The notes: generated by a model not told the origin, from the letters alone. Counted from the first letter of the stretch, positions 1 through 8,789 are shown. The stretch is 44,605 bases of DNA from Collinsella vaginalis (GCF_900176655.1 NZ_LT838844.1:352111-396715); one strand, 5' to 3'. Numbers and translations are program-made.

Positions 1-15
1 GTGGATAAGAGACAG
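1..15. other. Probable sequencing-adapter remnant at contig end
   Basis: The first 15 bases, GTGGATAAGAGACAG, match the last 15 bases of the Nextera (Tn5 mosaic end) adapter, GTGTATAAGAGACAG, with one mismatch. A match that stops exactly at base 1 is what an untrimmed adapter at a contig end looks like. The bases are therefore probably not genomic, and no gene should be called across them. Confidence 0.8.
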
Positions 16-34
16 GGGTCGAGCCGCCCGATTT

Positions 35-65
35 GGCGCGGGGCCGCGTTCGCGCGCCCCGCGCC
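35..65 (-). terminator. GC-rich hairpin after the BMP lipoprotein gene
   Basis: A perfect 10-bp inverted repeat (GGCGCGGGGC at 35-44, GCCCCGCGCC at 56-65) lies 10 nt beyond the stop codon of the minus-strand BMP gene. There is no T-run on the minus-strand side, so it may act as a processing or pause structure and not as a classical intrinsic terminator. Confidence 0.4.
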
Positions 66-75
66 GGTGGAATGC

Positions 76-1155
76 TTACAGCCCTGCGACGAAGGTGTTG
101 TAGGCGTCCTCGGTGCTCGGAGGCGTGAGCGTGCCGTCCTTGATCTGCTCGATCAGATCCTGCGCGGCCTGGTAGACCTCATCGGACATGTGCTCGTGGT
201 GCTCTGAGATGCCCGCGGCGTCGTCGCTCATGCCGAGCTCGACGTTCTTCCCGCCGATGTCCTCGCCCTCGCTCGCCTGCTTGGAGATCTCGATGACCGC
301 CTTGTCGACGCGCTTCAGGGCGGAGCTGAGTATGTTGTCGGGTGCCTGGCTGTACTGGTCCTTGTCGACGCCGATGACGTACTTGCCGGCGTCCTGGGCG
401 GTCTCGATCACGCCGTTGCCGGCGTTGCCCGCGGCTTGGAAGACGACGTCGCAGCCGTCGGAGTAGAGCTTCTGGCCCGCGGCCTTGCCCTTGGCGGCGT
501 CCGTGAAGGTCTCGAGGTACTGGGTCGTGACCTCGACGTTCTTGCCCGCCTTCTTGTTGGCGTAGGCGACACCGGCGCGGTATCCCCACTCGAAGGTGCC
601 GATGATGTCGTTCTGCATGCCGCCCACGAAGCCGACCTTGCCGGTCTCGCTCGTCATGGCGGCGATGTAGCCGACCACGAACGAGGGCTCCTGGGTGCGG
701 AAGGTCACGCCGGTGAGGTTGTCCGTGAGATCGGACTCGTCATAGGCGTTGTCGATGATGGCGAAGTTGACGTCGGGGTTCTGCTTCGCGGCCGTCTGGA
801 TGGCGGAGTCCATGGCGAAGCCGATGCCCCAGACGAGGTTGCTCCCCTGGTCGACGGCCTTGTCGACGTTGGTGGCGTAGTCCGATTCCTGCTTGGACTC
901 GGTGTAGCCCACCTTGATGCCGGTCTCCTTCTCGAGCTCCTGCAGACCCTCCCAGGTGAGCTGGTTGAACGACTGGTCGTTCACGCCGCCCATGTCGGTG
1001 ACCATGGAGACCTGGTAGCTGCTGCTCCCGTTTGCAGAGGCGGAGCCATCCGAGGTGGTCGTCGAGCTTCCCCCGCTTCCGCAGCCCGCGAGTGCGAGCG
1101 CCAGGGCGCCTGCGGCGGCGACCGAGGCGAGCGATGCGAAACGCGTCTTCTTTAT
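76..1155 (-). CDS. BMP/Med-family substrate-binding lipoprotein (nucleoside ABC uptake)
   Basis: This is a surface-anchored binding protein of the BmpA/PnrA/Med family, which deliver purine nucleosides to an ABC importer. Counting from the proposed start (359 aa), the N-terminus is a lipoprotein signal: basic KKTR, an Ala/Leu-rich core and the lipobox LALAGC with the lipidated Cys at residue 25. The mature domain has the family pattern VSMVTDMGGVNDQSFNQ, then a periplasmic-binding fold containing IGVDKDQ. The start is unusual. The codon 5 nt after a good AAAGGA ribosome site is ATA, exactly where ATG would be expected. The nearest in-frame ATG is 90 nt upstream at 1245, in sequence that does not resemble a signal peptide. 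DeoD lies immediately upstream on the same strand, which fits nucleoside uptake. The permease and ATPase genes are not in the window and could lie to the left. Confidence 0.85.
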   Translation of the reverse strand: MKKTRFASLASVAAAGALALALAGCGSGGSSTTTSDGSASANGSSSYQVSMVTDMGGVNDQSFNQLTWEGLQELEKETGIKVGYTESKQESDYATNVDKAVDQGSNLVWGIGFAMDSAIQTAAKQNPDVNFAIIDNAYDESDLTDNLTGVTFRTQEPSFVVGYIAAMTSETGKVGFVGGMQNDIIGTFEWGYRAGVAYANKKAGKNVEVTTQYLETFTDAAKGKAAGQKLYSDGCDVVFQAAGNAGNGVIETAQDAGKYVIGVDKDQYSQAPDNILSSALKRVDKAVIEISKQASEGEDIGGKNVELGMSDDAAGISEHHEHMSDEVYQAAQDLIEQIKDGTLTPPSTEDAYNTFVAGL

Positions 1156-1328
1156 GCTGATCCTTTCTTTCGCATGACCGTGAACCAGCCCCTGACCACG
1201 GGGCGGCTCCACTATATCCCCCGGCGTGCGGGCGCGACCCCGCAACGCAGAAAGAACGGGTGGGAGGGGCTATGGGGAGGCAGGTGCACCGGAGCGGTCG
1301 CCCGTGCCCTGCGGACCTCCCCGGCCCG

Positions 1329-2048
1329 TCAGGATGCAGGAGTCGCGAGGGAGAGCGCGATCTCCATCATCTGGGTGAAGCTCGTCTGCCGCTCCTCGGC
1401 GGGCAGGGACTCGCCGGTGAGGGGGAGATCGGAGACGGTGAGCAGGCAGAGCGCCTGCTTGCCCGCGCGGGCGGCGTTCATGTAGAGGGCGGCGGCCTCC
1501 ATCTCGACGGCGAGCACGCCCATCTTCTGCCAGAGACGGGTGGAATCGGGGTCGTCAAGGTAGAAGTGGTCACTCGAGAGGATGTTACCGACCTTCACGG
1601 GCACACCCTGGGCGCGTCCAGCCGCCACCGCGCGCTCGAGGAGCTCATAGCTGGCGATGGGGGCGAAGGTGCCGGGGAGCCCGTACTGGGCGGCGTAGTT
1701 GGAGTCGGTGCAGGCGCCCATGCCCGCCACGACGTCGCGGAGTTGGGCGGTCTTTGCGACGCCGCCAGCGGATCCCACGCGGATGATGGCCTCGACACCG
1801 TAGAACGCATAGAGCTCGTAGGAGTAGATGCCGATGCTCGGCATCCCCATGCCGCCACCCATGACGGTGACGGGGGAGCCCTGGTAGGTTCCCGTGAGGG
1901 CAAGCATGTTGCGGACCTCGTTGACGCAGCGGACATCGTCGAGGTAGGTGTCGGCGATGAACTTCGCGCGGAGCGGATCGCCGGGCATCAGGACGGTTCT
2001 CGCGATGTCTCCCTCGCGGGCGGCGTTGTGCGGGGTGGGAGTACTCAT
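1329..2048 (-). CDS. deoD: Purine-nucleoside phosphorylase, DeoD type
   Basis: This cytosolic enzyme phosphorolyses purine (deoxy)nucleosides to free base and (deoxy)ribose-1-phosphate. The 239-residue length is normal for the hexameric DeoD class. Visible signatures are the N-terminal phosphate-binding region [33 protein letters not shown], and the nucleoside-site motif VEMEAAALY followed by [11 protein letters not shown], whose Asp is the catalytic base in this family. The start ATG is preceded by GAGGAA at 5 nt; longer in-frame extensions lack family similarity. It is followed on the same strand, after 173 bp, by the BMP lipoprotein, so the two probably work together in nucleoside salvage. 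Confidence 0.96.
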   Translation of the reverse strand: MSTPTPHNAAREGDIARTVLMPGDPLRAKFIADTYLDDVRCVNEVRNMLALTGTYQGSPVTVMGGGMGMPSIGIYSYELYAFYGVEAIIRVGSAGGVAKTAQLRDVVAGMGACTDSNYAAQYGLPGTFAPIASYELLERAVAAGRAQGVPVKVGNILSSDHFYLDDPDSTRLWQKMGVLAVEMEAAALYMNAARAGKQALCLLTVSDLPLTGESLPAEERQTSFTQMMEIALSLATPAS

Positions 2049-2228
2049 GACGGTTCCTCTATGGTCGCGCGGGCCCCGGGCGGGCTCAGTATATCCACCA
2101 CCATAGCGCGTGAACTGCCCGGTTTCGAGGGTTTGATCCGCTGCTGGGCGTGGGAAATCAATTTCGAAACAGACCGTGAGGTGCGTGCCTCGAACGTCCC
2201 GCTTTTGACCGCTCAGCGGCGCGCGATT

Positions 2229-2362
2229 CGCCGACAGGTCATTATTCGCGCTTATATTGCTGTGGAGGTCTGAATATTGACCTGTCAGCATGGACGGAGG
2301 CCGCCGACAGGTCGGCATTCGGCCGCCTCATCGGCGCAAAGCCGTATGCCGATCCGCCGGCG
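2229..2362. repeat. Alternating dyad array 1 (four 18-bp motifs) upstream of uraA
   Basis: Four copies of a motif close to TGCTGACAGGTCANNATT lie in alternating orientation: + at 2229-2246, - at 2273-2290, + at 2302-2319, and a weaker - at 2345-2362. Start-to-start spacing is 44, 29 and 43 bp, so each + - pair can form an 18-bp stem around a loop of 25-26 nt. The loop sequences are unrelated. The same motif and geometry recur at 36164-36369. The array fills the deoD-uraA divergent region (2049-2541), where no gene is visible. It could be a cooperative operator or a REP-like palindromic element. Confidence 0.75.
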
Positions 2363-2541
2363 CGGGGGGTGCGGCTGCGCCCTGCGTGTCCGTCCGCCTC
2401 TCTGCCGGGGACGCGGGTGCAGGCCGTTCATCCATCGCGACGATGTCCGCGCCCAGGGCATTCGGTATAGTTATGCGGATCCGTGCCGCCATCGAGCGGA
2501 CCTTGCGGGCGATCTTGGTACCACATGGAGAAGGAGATGCA

Positions 2542-3810
2542 ATGGCAACACATGAGCGCGCGGTCATAGGCGTCGATGACCGGGTCTCGGTCGGTCGGGC
2601 CATCCCCTTGGGCATCCAGCACATGATGAGCATGTTCGGCTCGACGGTCCTCGTGCCCATCCTGACCGGGCTCGACCCCAACGTGGCCATCATGTGCTCG
2701 GGTATCGGCACGATCTGCTACCTCCTGGTCACCGGCAACAAGATCCCGAGCTACCTCGGCAGCTCGTTCGCCTTCATCAGCCCGATCATCGCGGTCGGCG
2801 CCACACGCGGGCTCGATGCGGCGATGAGCGGCGTTATCGTGGCCGGCGCGGTCTTCCTCGCCGTGGCCGCCATCATCAGGCTCGTCGGCACCGGCTGGCT
2901 CGATCGCCTGCTGCCGCCCGTGCTCGTGGCCAGCGTCATGGTCGTCATCGGCGTGGGCCTCTCCGCCACCGCGGCGCGTATGGCCCTCGAGCAGACCGCG
3001 GCCGACGGCACCTCCTCCTTCTACGCCATCGGTGCCCTGGTGGCAGCTGCCACGCTCGTCTCAGCCGTCGTGTTCTCCAGCATGGGCGGCCTGTTCGGCA
3101 CGATTCCCGTGCTCCTCTCCATCATCGTGGGGTACCTCGTGTCCGTGCCGCTCGGGCTCGTGGACTTCGCGCCCGTGGCCGAGGCCGCGTGGATCGGCCT
3201 GCCCCAGCTCTCGGCCCCGCGCTTCGACGCCGGTGCCATCGCCCTCATCGCGCCCGTCGCCATCGTGACCGTGATCGAGCATATTGGTCATCTGCTCGCC
3301 GTCGGCGAGATCGTGGGGAAGGATTACCGCGACCTCCTGCCGCGCTCGCTCGCCGGCGACGGCCTCTCGACGGTGATCTCCGGTTTCCTCGGCGGCCCTC
3401 CCACGACGACGTACGCCGAGAACATCGGCGTCATGAGCGTGACGCGCGTCTACGCCACGCAGATCTTCTGGTATGCGGCGGGCTTCGCGTTGATCGTCGG
3501 TGGGTTCTGCCCCAAGCTGGCGGCGCTCGTGCAGTCTATTCCCACGCCGGTGATGGGCGGCGTCTGCCTGCTGCTCTTCGGCCTCATCGCGAGCAACGGC
3601 CTGCGGATGCTCGTGGCGAACGGGGTCGATTTCGACGAGAACCGCAACCTCATGATCGCCTCGGTGGTCATCATCCTCGGCGTCGGGATGGAGACGGCCG
3701 GCATCGCGATCCCGCTGGGTGACTACACCCTTCCCGGTATGGCGACGTCCACGCTCGTGGGCATCGTGCTGAATTTGATCCTTCCGGCGCCGAGGGTGTC
3801 GGCTGAGTAA
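2542..3810 (+). CDS. uraA: Uracil permease (NCS2 family)
   Basis: This is an inner-membrane nucleobase:proton symporter of the NCS2/UraA family, 422 residues with about 14 hydrophobic segments. The protein shows the UraA pattern GIQHMMSMFGSTVLVPIL near the N-terminus, the pore motif region IEHIGHLLAVGEIVGKD, and PTTTYAENIGVMSVTRVYAT, which is characteristic of uracil permeases and differs from xanthine/urate carriers. The start ATG follows AAGGAG with 6 nt spacing; the open frame continues upstream, but that part is arginine/proline-rich and without membrane segments. It is divergent from deoD. The leader holds dyad array 1 and a possible -10 box TATAGT at 2466. No PyrR-type leader was recognised. 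Confidence 0.93.
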   Translation: MATHERAVIGVDDRVSVGRAIPLGIQHMMSMFGSTVLVPILTGLDPNVAIMCSGIGTICYLLVTGNKIPSYLGSSFAFISPIIAVGATRGLDAAMSGVIVAGAVFLAVAAIIRLVGTGWLDRLLPPVLVASVMVVIGVGLSATAARMALEQTAADGTSSFYAIGALVAAATLVSAVVFSSMGGLFGTIPVLLSIIVGYLVSVPLGLVDFAPVAEAAWIGLPQLSAPRFDAGAIALIAPVAIVTVIEHIGHLLAVGEIVGKDYRDLLPRSLAGDGLSTVISGFLGGPPTTTYAENIGVMSVTRVYATQIFWYAAGFALIVGGFCPKLAALVQSIPTPVMGGVCLLLFGLIASNGLRMLVANGVDFDENRNLMIASVVIILGVGMETAGIAIPLGDYTLPGMATSTLVGIVLNLILPAPRVSAE

Positions 3811-3834
3811 GGGGAGACGCGACGTTCCACCTCA

Positions 3835-3848
3835 AAAACATCATCTGG
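3835..3848 (+). repeat. Partial copy of the 63-bp repeat
   Basis: The bases AAAACATCATCTGG match the left end of the 63-bp repeat family described at 3874-3936. The rest of the unit is absent, so this looks like a truncated copy at the left edge of the cluster. Confidence 0.4.
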
Positions 3849-3873
3849 CGTGGGGTCGCGACGTTCCGCTTCG

Positions 3874-3936
3874 AAAACGTCATCTCGACGCGCTTTCCAA
3901 GGAGATCTGCCTGAGGACACCGTCGAAAGTACGTTT
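3874..3936 (+). repeat. 63-bp palindromic repeat, copy R1
   Basis: First full copy of a family that begins AAAACGTCATCT and ends AAGTACGTTT after 62-63 bp. Five copies align with at most one gap (R1 3874, R2 4023, R3 4134, R4 17722, R5 17894), all on the plus strand. The ends are complementary over about 8 bp (GAAAACGT / ACGTTTTC in the best copies). The 3811-4500 interval contains no gene, only this cluster. Confidence 0.75.
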
Positions 3937-4022
3937 CCGAACGGATCCGTGCGCCCTCGAACGAGCCTCCCACCCCGAGGGCGACTCGCACCTCCCTGGC
4001 GGAGGTCGCCCACCCATGCTCG

Positions 4023-4085
4023 AGAACGTCATCTGGAAGCACGTTCTGAGGCGATCTGCATGGGAACGGGGTCGGAAGTACGTTC
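4023..4085 (+). repeat. 63-bp palindromic repeat, copy R2
   Basis: Begins AGAACGTCATCT and ends AAGTACGTTC. The internal stem is CGTTC / GAACG, a different sequence from the CGCTCTC / GAGAGCG stem of copy R4 but still paired. That suggests compensatory change and so selection on the fold. Confidence 0.75.
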
Positions 4086-4133
4086 TCGACGAGTCTCGTG
4101 CCTCCCGGCGTATGTGCGACACGTTTCCGCCCC

Positions 4134-4195
4134 AAAACGTCATCGGGCGCTCTCTCGTAGGCAATCTGCATGAAAGAGCCGTTGGAAGTACGTTT
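4134..4195 (+). repeat. 63-bp palindromic repeat, copy R3
   Basis: Begins AAAACGTCATC and ends AAGTACGTTT, with one base fewer than the other copies. The internal arms GCTCT and AGAGC remain paired around the GGCAATCTGC centre. Confidence 0.75.
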
Positions 4196-4500
4196 CCCGG
4201 CGGGATTCGCGCACCCCGAGCAATCTCTGCCACCTCGATTGGGCTTGCGTGCCCTTGTGCGGGGCCCCGCTGCTCCGAATGGGAATTGCGTCCTCCGACG
4301 AGCTCTGTGCATCCCCAAGCGGGCCTCACCGTCCCGCACGAGCCCGCGCCGCCATATCCGCTGCGCATCTCTGTCCGCGCGCGTGGTTATACTTGTTACC
4401 CGCGCGATCGGGTCCCTCAGGCGGCCCCGCGCCCGTCCGGCTGCGCTCGCGAGCAGCACCGGATCCCATGCACGCAGCAACCGCCGCAGGAGAGATGCCC

Positions 4501-7008
4501 ATGTCCGCAACGTTCGATATCGACTCGCTGAACCCCGCGCAACGGGAGGCCGTCCTCACCACCGAGGGACCGCTCCTCGTGCTCGCCGGCGCTGGGTCGG
4601 GCAAGACGCGGGTGCTCACGCATCGCATCGCGCACATTGTTGCCGACAAAAACGTCTTTCCCTGGCGCATCCTCGCCATCACCTTCACCAACAAGGCCGC
4701 AGCCGAGATGCGCGAGCGTCTGGCGGCGCTTCTCCCCGAGTCTACGCGCGGCATGTGGGTCTGCACCTTCCACGCCATGTGCGTGCGCATGCTCCGCGAG
4801 GACGCCGACCTTTTGGGCTACACCGGTCAGTTCACCATCTATGATGACGACGATTCGCGCCGCATGGTGCGCGACATCATGCAGGCCCTTGATCTCGATC
4901 AGAAGACCTTTCCGCTCAACATGATCCGCTCCAAGATCTCCACGGCGAAGAACGCCATGGTGGGACCTGAGGAGATGTCTCAGCAGGCCGAGGGGGACAA
5001 AGACCGCGCCGCCGCCAGGGTCTACCTCGAGCTCGAGCGCCGGCTGCGCGCCGCCAACGCGATGGACTTCGACGATCTGCTCGTTCGCACCTTGGAGCTC
5101 CTGCGTGCCCGCCCCGAGGTGCTCGAGAAGTACCAGGAGCGCTTCCGTTACATCTCGGTCGACGAGTACCAGGACACCAACCACGTGCAGTACATGATCG
5201 CCAACCTGCTCGCGGCCAAGTACCAGAACCTGATGGTCGTGGGCGACGACGACCAGTCCATCTACAGCTGGCGCGGTGCGGACATCTCGAACATCCTCGA
5301 CTTCGAGAAAGACTTCCCCGCGGCCAAGGTCATCAAGCTCGAGCAGAACTACCGCAGCACCGGGCATATTCTTTCGGCTGCCAACGCGGTGGTGCGCCAC
5401 AACTCGCAGCGCAAGGACAAGCGCCTGTTCACGGCAGCCGGCGACGGCGAGAAGATCCGCGCCTACCAGGCTTCGGATGAGCGCGACGAGGGCCGCTGGA
5501 TCGCCGGGGAGATCGACAAGCTCCACGCCGCCGGCATGAGCTACGAGGACATCGCCGTCTTCTATCGCACCAACGCGCAGTCGCGCATCCTCGAGGACAT
5601 GTTCCTGCGTGCCGGCGTGCCCTACCGCATCGTCGGCGGCACGCGCTTCTTCGACCGCGCGGAGATCCGCGATGTGATGGCCTACCTCAAGATGGTGGTG
5701 AACCCTGCCGACGAGATGAGCGTCAAGCGCGTGATCAACACGCCCCGTCGTGGTATCGGCAGCACCTCGGTCGCTAAGATCGAGGATCTCGCACGCGAGA
5801 TGAGCTGCAGCTTCTTCCAGGCGTGCGAGATCGCCACGGCGGAGACGGGTCGCTTCACCGCGAAGGTGCGCAACGCCCTCGCCGACTTCGTGAAGATCGT
5901 CCGCGACGGCCGCCGCATGGACGGTGAGCTCAAGGACGTGGTCGACGCCATCGTGCAGGCGTCCGGGCTCATCCAGGCCTACCGCGCCGAGGGGACGATG
6001 GAGTCAGAGGGCCGCATGGAGAACATCCAGGAGTTCCTGGGTGTGGCCGCCGAGTTCGAGGAGACGCACGAGGACATCGAGGGGACGCTTGAGAGCTTGG
6101 AGGAGCTCCGTGCTGCCGGTGTCGCCGATGTGCCGGCATCCGAGCCTGCTGCGCCTGCTGGCCCGTCGCCGACCGTCCCGGCCACCATCGCCGCTGCCGA
6201 GATCGAGCGCACCTACGGCCCCCTCGCCTGCGCGGCTCTGCCGGCCCTCATGGAGTGGCTGGCCCTGCGCTCCGATCTGGATGCGCTCGCCGGCGGGAGC
6301 TCGGCGATCACGATGATGACGGTCCACTCGTCGAAGGGCCTTGAGTTCCCCGCCGTCTTCGTCGCCGGACTCGAGGAGGGGATCTTCCCCCACGTGGCCG
6401 GCTTCGCCTCCGCGGATGATCCGGGCAAGCTCGAGGAGGAGCGCCGCCTCGCCTACGTTGCCATCACCCGCGCCCGCAAGCGGCTCTTCCTCACCTACGC
6501 GGCCACGCGCCGCACCTACGGGTCCACGCAGGCGAACCCGCGGTCGCGGTTCATGAACGAGATCCCCGATGAGGACGTGGAGTTCACCGGTGTTGGGTCC
6601 TCGGGCTTTTCGGGTGTCGGTTGGGAGAAGCGTGGGGACCGGCGGGGGACCTTTGGCTCGGGTACGGGCGCGGAATACGGAGGCAGCGTCTTCGGGTCGT
6701 ACACGCGCTCAGCCGGCGGGGCCCAGCGCCATCGCGACATCTCGGCCGACGCGGGCCTCGGTCCGGCGACGTTCGGCGGCGGACAGGGGAGAGGCGGTCG
6801 GCGGTCTGCGGAGCCCGCGGTCGAGCAGCGCCGCCCCGATGTTGCAAAGGCTGCCGAGAAGTTCAGCGCGGGCGACACGGTGAGCCATAAGACCTTCGGG
6901 CAGGGCAAGGTGCTCTCCGCTGAGGGCGACATCATCGAGGTGCAGTTCGAGAAGTCCGGGCAGATCAAGAAGCTGATGAAGGGGTTCGCGCCGATCGTGA
7001 AGCTGTAG
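4501..7008 (+). CDS. pcrA: UvrD/PcrA-type ATP-dependent DNA helicase
   Basis: This is a superfamily 1A 3'-5' DNA helicase acting in nucleotide-excision and replication repair. It has 835 residues; PcrA proteins are usually 720-800. Helicase motifs appear in order: the Q-motif region LNPAQREAV, Walker A AGAGSGKT (about 29-36), FTNKAA, the DEYQDTN Walker B (about 220), GDDDQSIYSWRGA, the QNYRST motif IV region, TVHSSKGLEF (motif V) and VAITRARKRL (motif VI). The C-terminus carries a long Gly/Ser/Arg-rich linker and then the PcrA RNA-polymerase-binding Tudor-like tail VSHKTFGQGKV..GQIKKL. An acidic/Ala-rich insertion at about 520-575 accounts for much of the extra length. The start ATG has AGGAG at 8 nt; an ATG 6 nt upstream is too close to that site. 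The gene stands alone between two repeat regions. Confidence 0.97.
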   Translation: MSATFDIDSLNPAQREAVLTTEGPLLVLAGAGSGKTRVLTHRIAHIVADKNVFPWRILAITFTNKAAAEMRERLAALLPESTRGMWVCTFHAMCVRMLREDADLLGYTGQFTIYDDDDSRRMVRDIMQALDLDQKTFPLNMIRSKISTAKNAMVGPEEMSQQAEGDKDRAAARVYLELERRLRAANAMDFDDLLVRTLELLRARPEVLEKYQERFRYISVDEYQDTNHVQYMIANLLAAKYQNLMVVGDDDQSIYSWRGADISNILDFEKDFPAAKVIKLEQNYRSTGHILSAANAVVRHNSQRKDKRLFTAAGDGEKIRAYQASDERDEGRWIAGEIDKLHAAGMSYEDIAVFYRTNAQSRILEDMFLRAGVPYRIVGGTRFFDRAEIRDVMAYLKMVVNPADEMSVKRVINTPRRGIGSTSVAKIEDLAREMSCSFFQACEIATAETGRFTAKVRNALADFVKIVRDGRRMDGELKDVVDAIVQASGLIQAYRAEGTMESEGRMENIQEFLGVAAEFEETHEDIEGTLESLEELRAAGVADVPASEPAAPAGPSPTVPATIAAAEIERTYGPLACAALPALMEWLALRSDLDALAGGSSAITMMTVHSSKGLEFPAVFVAGLEEGIFPHVAGFASADDPGKLEEERRLAYVAITRARKRLFLTYAATRRTYGSTQANPRSRFMNEIPDEDVEFTGVGSSGFSGVGWEKRGDRRGTFGSGTGAEYGGSVFGSYTRSAGGAQRHRDISADAGLGPATFGGGQGRGGRRSAEPAVEQRRPDVAKAAEKFSAGDTVSHKTFGQGKVLSAEGDIIEVQFEKSGQIKKLMKGFAPIVKL

Positions 7009-7032
7009 CGCACGGGGGTTCTGCTCCCATCG

Positions 7033-7098
7033 GGCTCCCCGGTGCGGTCCCTTCGCGCGTGGCTTCGCAAACGCGCTGTGGAACCGCACCGGGGAGCC
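7033..7098 (+). terminator. Nested 16-bp hairpin after pcrA
   Basis: GGCTCCCCGGTGCGGT (7033-7048) pairs perfectly with 7083-7098, and an inner stem GCGCGT (7055-7060) pairs with ACGCGC (7071-7076). It begins 24 nt after the pcrA stop codon. There is no U-run, so it may be a terminator-like or RNA-stabilising structure. Its right half belongs to the 112-bp tandem repeat. Confidence 0.45.
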
Positions 7099-7279
7099 CC
7101 GCGCCTCGACCCCGCATCGGCGCTGGAGTAGAGAAGGTTGGTGCGCCCTTCGGGCGTGTTTGGACGGCGCGTGGCTTTGCAAACGCGCTGCGGGACCGTG
7201 CCGGGGAGCCCTGCGCCTCGACCCCGCATCGGCGCCGGGGGAGAGGGAAAGAGCGCGTCCTTCGGGCGTGGTTTTCTTG
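7056..7279. repeat. 112-bp tandem duplication
   Basis: Two copies (7056-7167 and 7168-7279) align without gaps at a period of 112 bp. Shared blocks include CGCGTGGCTT, CAAACGCGCTG, GCCTCGACCCCGCATCGGCG and CTTCGGGCGTG. The copies differ at scattered positions and so are not an assembly stutter. The interval 7009-7460 has no gene; what looks like coding sequence there is reading through this repeat. Confidence 0.85.
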
Positions 7280-7460
7280 CCTCCCCCTGCCTCCCGCGCA
7301 CCCCTCCGGCTCCCGTCCTCCGTCCCTCCCGCATCCGTCCCCCACGACCTCCATCGCCTCAAGGTCTCTTGTGCGCGACCCCCAACGTTTCGGCTCGGTT
7401 TCGCGGGACGTCGTTCATGTACACTGGGGCCTTGTGTCAATGACGTGGGGGAGGTCTGCC

Positions 7461-8789
7461 TTGAGCACCAAGAAACTGACTGTCGCGCAGGCTGCAACGG
7501 TAGGGGTGACGCTGTTCTCGATGTTCTTCGGAGCGGGGAACCTCATCCTCCCACCGCTGCTCGGCCTGCAAGCCGGTTCCGACATCGTCCCGGCCGTCGC
7601 GGGCTTCCTGGTGACCGGTATTGGTCTCCCGATCCTCGGCGTCATCTCCGTCGCCCTGGCCGGCACCGTGCGCGCCCTCGCCGATCGGGTGCATCCGCTG
7701 TACAGCCGCGTATTCGTGGCTGCGGTCTACCTGGCGATCGGCCCCTGTCTGGCGATCCCGCGCACCTCCTCGACCTCGTTCGAGATGCTCGTCCCCCTGC
7801 TGCCCGACGGCCTGCCCATCGAGGCCGCTCGCCTCGTCTTCTCGGTGCTCTTCTTCGGCGTCGCCTTCATGCTGGCGCTTCATCCCGGTCGGTTGACCAA
7901 GCTACTCGGTCGCGTGACCGGCCCCGCCCTCATTCTGCTCATCGTCGCGGTGACCGGTGCGGCCATCTTGGATCCCGGTGCCTCGGTCCTCGCTGCGCAG
8001 GCACCGTATGACAAGGGCCCCGTCCTGCAGGGCTTCCTGACGGGTTACCAGACGATGGACCTTTTGGCCTCGCTCACCTTCGGCATCGTCATCGCGACGA
8101 ACATCCGGGCCCTCGGCGTGACCGACGGTCGCGGCCTCACCCGCGAGATCTGCCGTGCCGGCGTGGTGGCGGGCCTGCTCATCGGCATCATCTACATCGG
8201 CTTTGCATTCACGGGCATGCAGCTCTCCGCAGTGATACCCGACGCCACCAACGGCGCTTTGGTGCTCACTGAGTCGGCAACGCGCCATTTCGGCAGCGTC
8301 GGCGTGTCCATTGCCGCCGCGATCTTCCTGCTCGCCTGCCTGAACGTCTGCATCGGCCTCATCAGCTGCTGCGGGACCTACTTCTCCGAGGATATCCCAC
8401 ACACGAGCTATCGGGCCTGGGCGCTTGGCATCGCGATCTTCTCCTGCGTCGTATCGAACTTCGGGCTCGACGTGATCCTCGCGTTCTCCGTCCCGCTGCT
8501 GAACGCCCTCTACCCGGTTGCGATCTGCCTGGCCGTCATGGGCATGTTCCATCGCGTTTGTGATCGCGTGCCGGGGCTGTGGGCGTGGGTCATCGGCGTG
8601 GTGACGGTGGTGAGTGTGTCCATGAGTCTCCGCGACGCAGTGGCGCCTGAGCTCTGGCTCCCCTTCGATGCGCTCCCGCTTGCAGCCGAGCAGATGGCCT
8701 GGGTGGTTCCCGCGCTGGTAGCGGCGGTCGTCGCCGTGGTCCTCGGCCTCGTGCGTGGCGATCGCCCCGATACGGCTGCGGCTGCGTAA
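7461..8789 (+). CDS. brnQ: Branched-chain amino-acid carrier, LIVCS family
   Basis: This is an inner-membrane cation symporter for leucine, isoleucine and valine (BrnQ family, about 12 membrane segments, 442 residues from the chosen start). The N-terminal signature is GVTLFSMFFGAGNLILPPLLG, followed by successive hydrophobic segments, including GFLTGYQTMDLLASLTFGIV, typical of the family. The start chosen is TTG at 7461, because GGAGG lies 6 nt upstream. An in-frame ATG at 7440 has no ribosome site and would put the Shine-Dalgarno inside the gene. No operon partner is visible; an RpiR regulator converges on it. Confidence 0.93.
   Translation: MSTKKLTVAQAATVGVTLFSMFFGAGNLILPPLLGLQAGSDIVPAVAGFLVTGIGLPILGVISVALAGTVRALADRVHPLYSRVFVAAVYLAIGPCLAIPRTSSTSFEMLVPLLPDGLPIEAARLVFSVLFFGVAFMLALHPGRLTKLLGRVTGPALILLIVAVTGAAILDPGASVLAAQAPYDKGPVLQGFLTGYQTMDLLASLTFGIVIATNIRALGVTDGRGLTREICRAGVVAGLLIGIIYIGFAFTGMQLSAVIPDATNGALVLTESATRHFGSVGVSIAAAIFLLACLNVCIGLISCCGTYFSEDIPHTSYRAWALGIAIFSCVVSNFGLDVILAFSVPLLNALYPVAICLAVMGMFHRVCDRVPGLWAWVIGVVTVVSVSMSLRDAVAPELWLPFDALPLAAEQMAWVVPALVAAVVAVVLGLVRGDRPDTAAAA

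Noticed and set aside
1..207. Open frame of 68 codons at the left end
   Set aside because: It begins in adapter sequence and runs antisense to the BMP gene end; no ribosome site or family similarity.
3811..4500. Several long open frames on both strands between uraA and pcrA
   Set aside because: They run through the 63-bp repeats, are Arg/Pro-rich and lack ribosome sites; typical spurious frames in GC-rich DNA.
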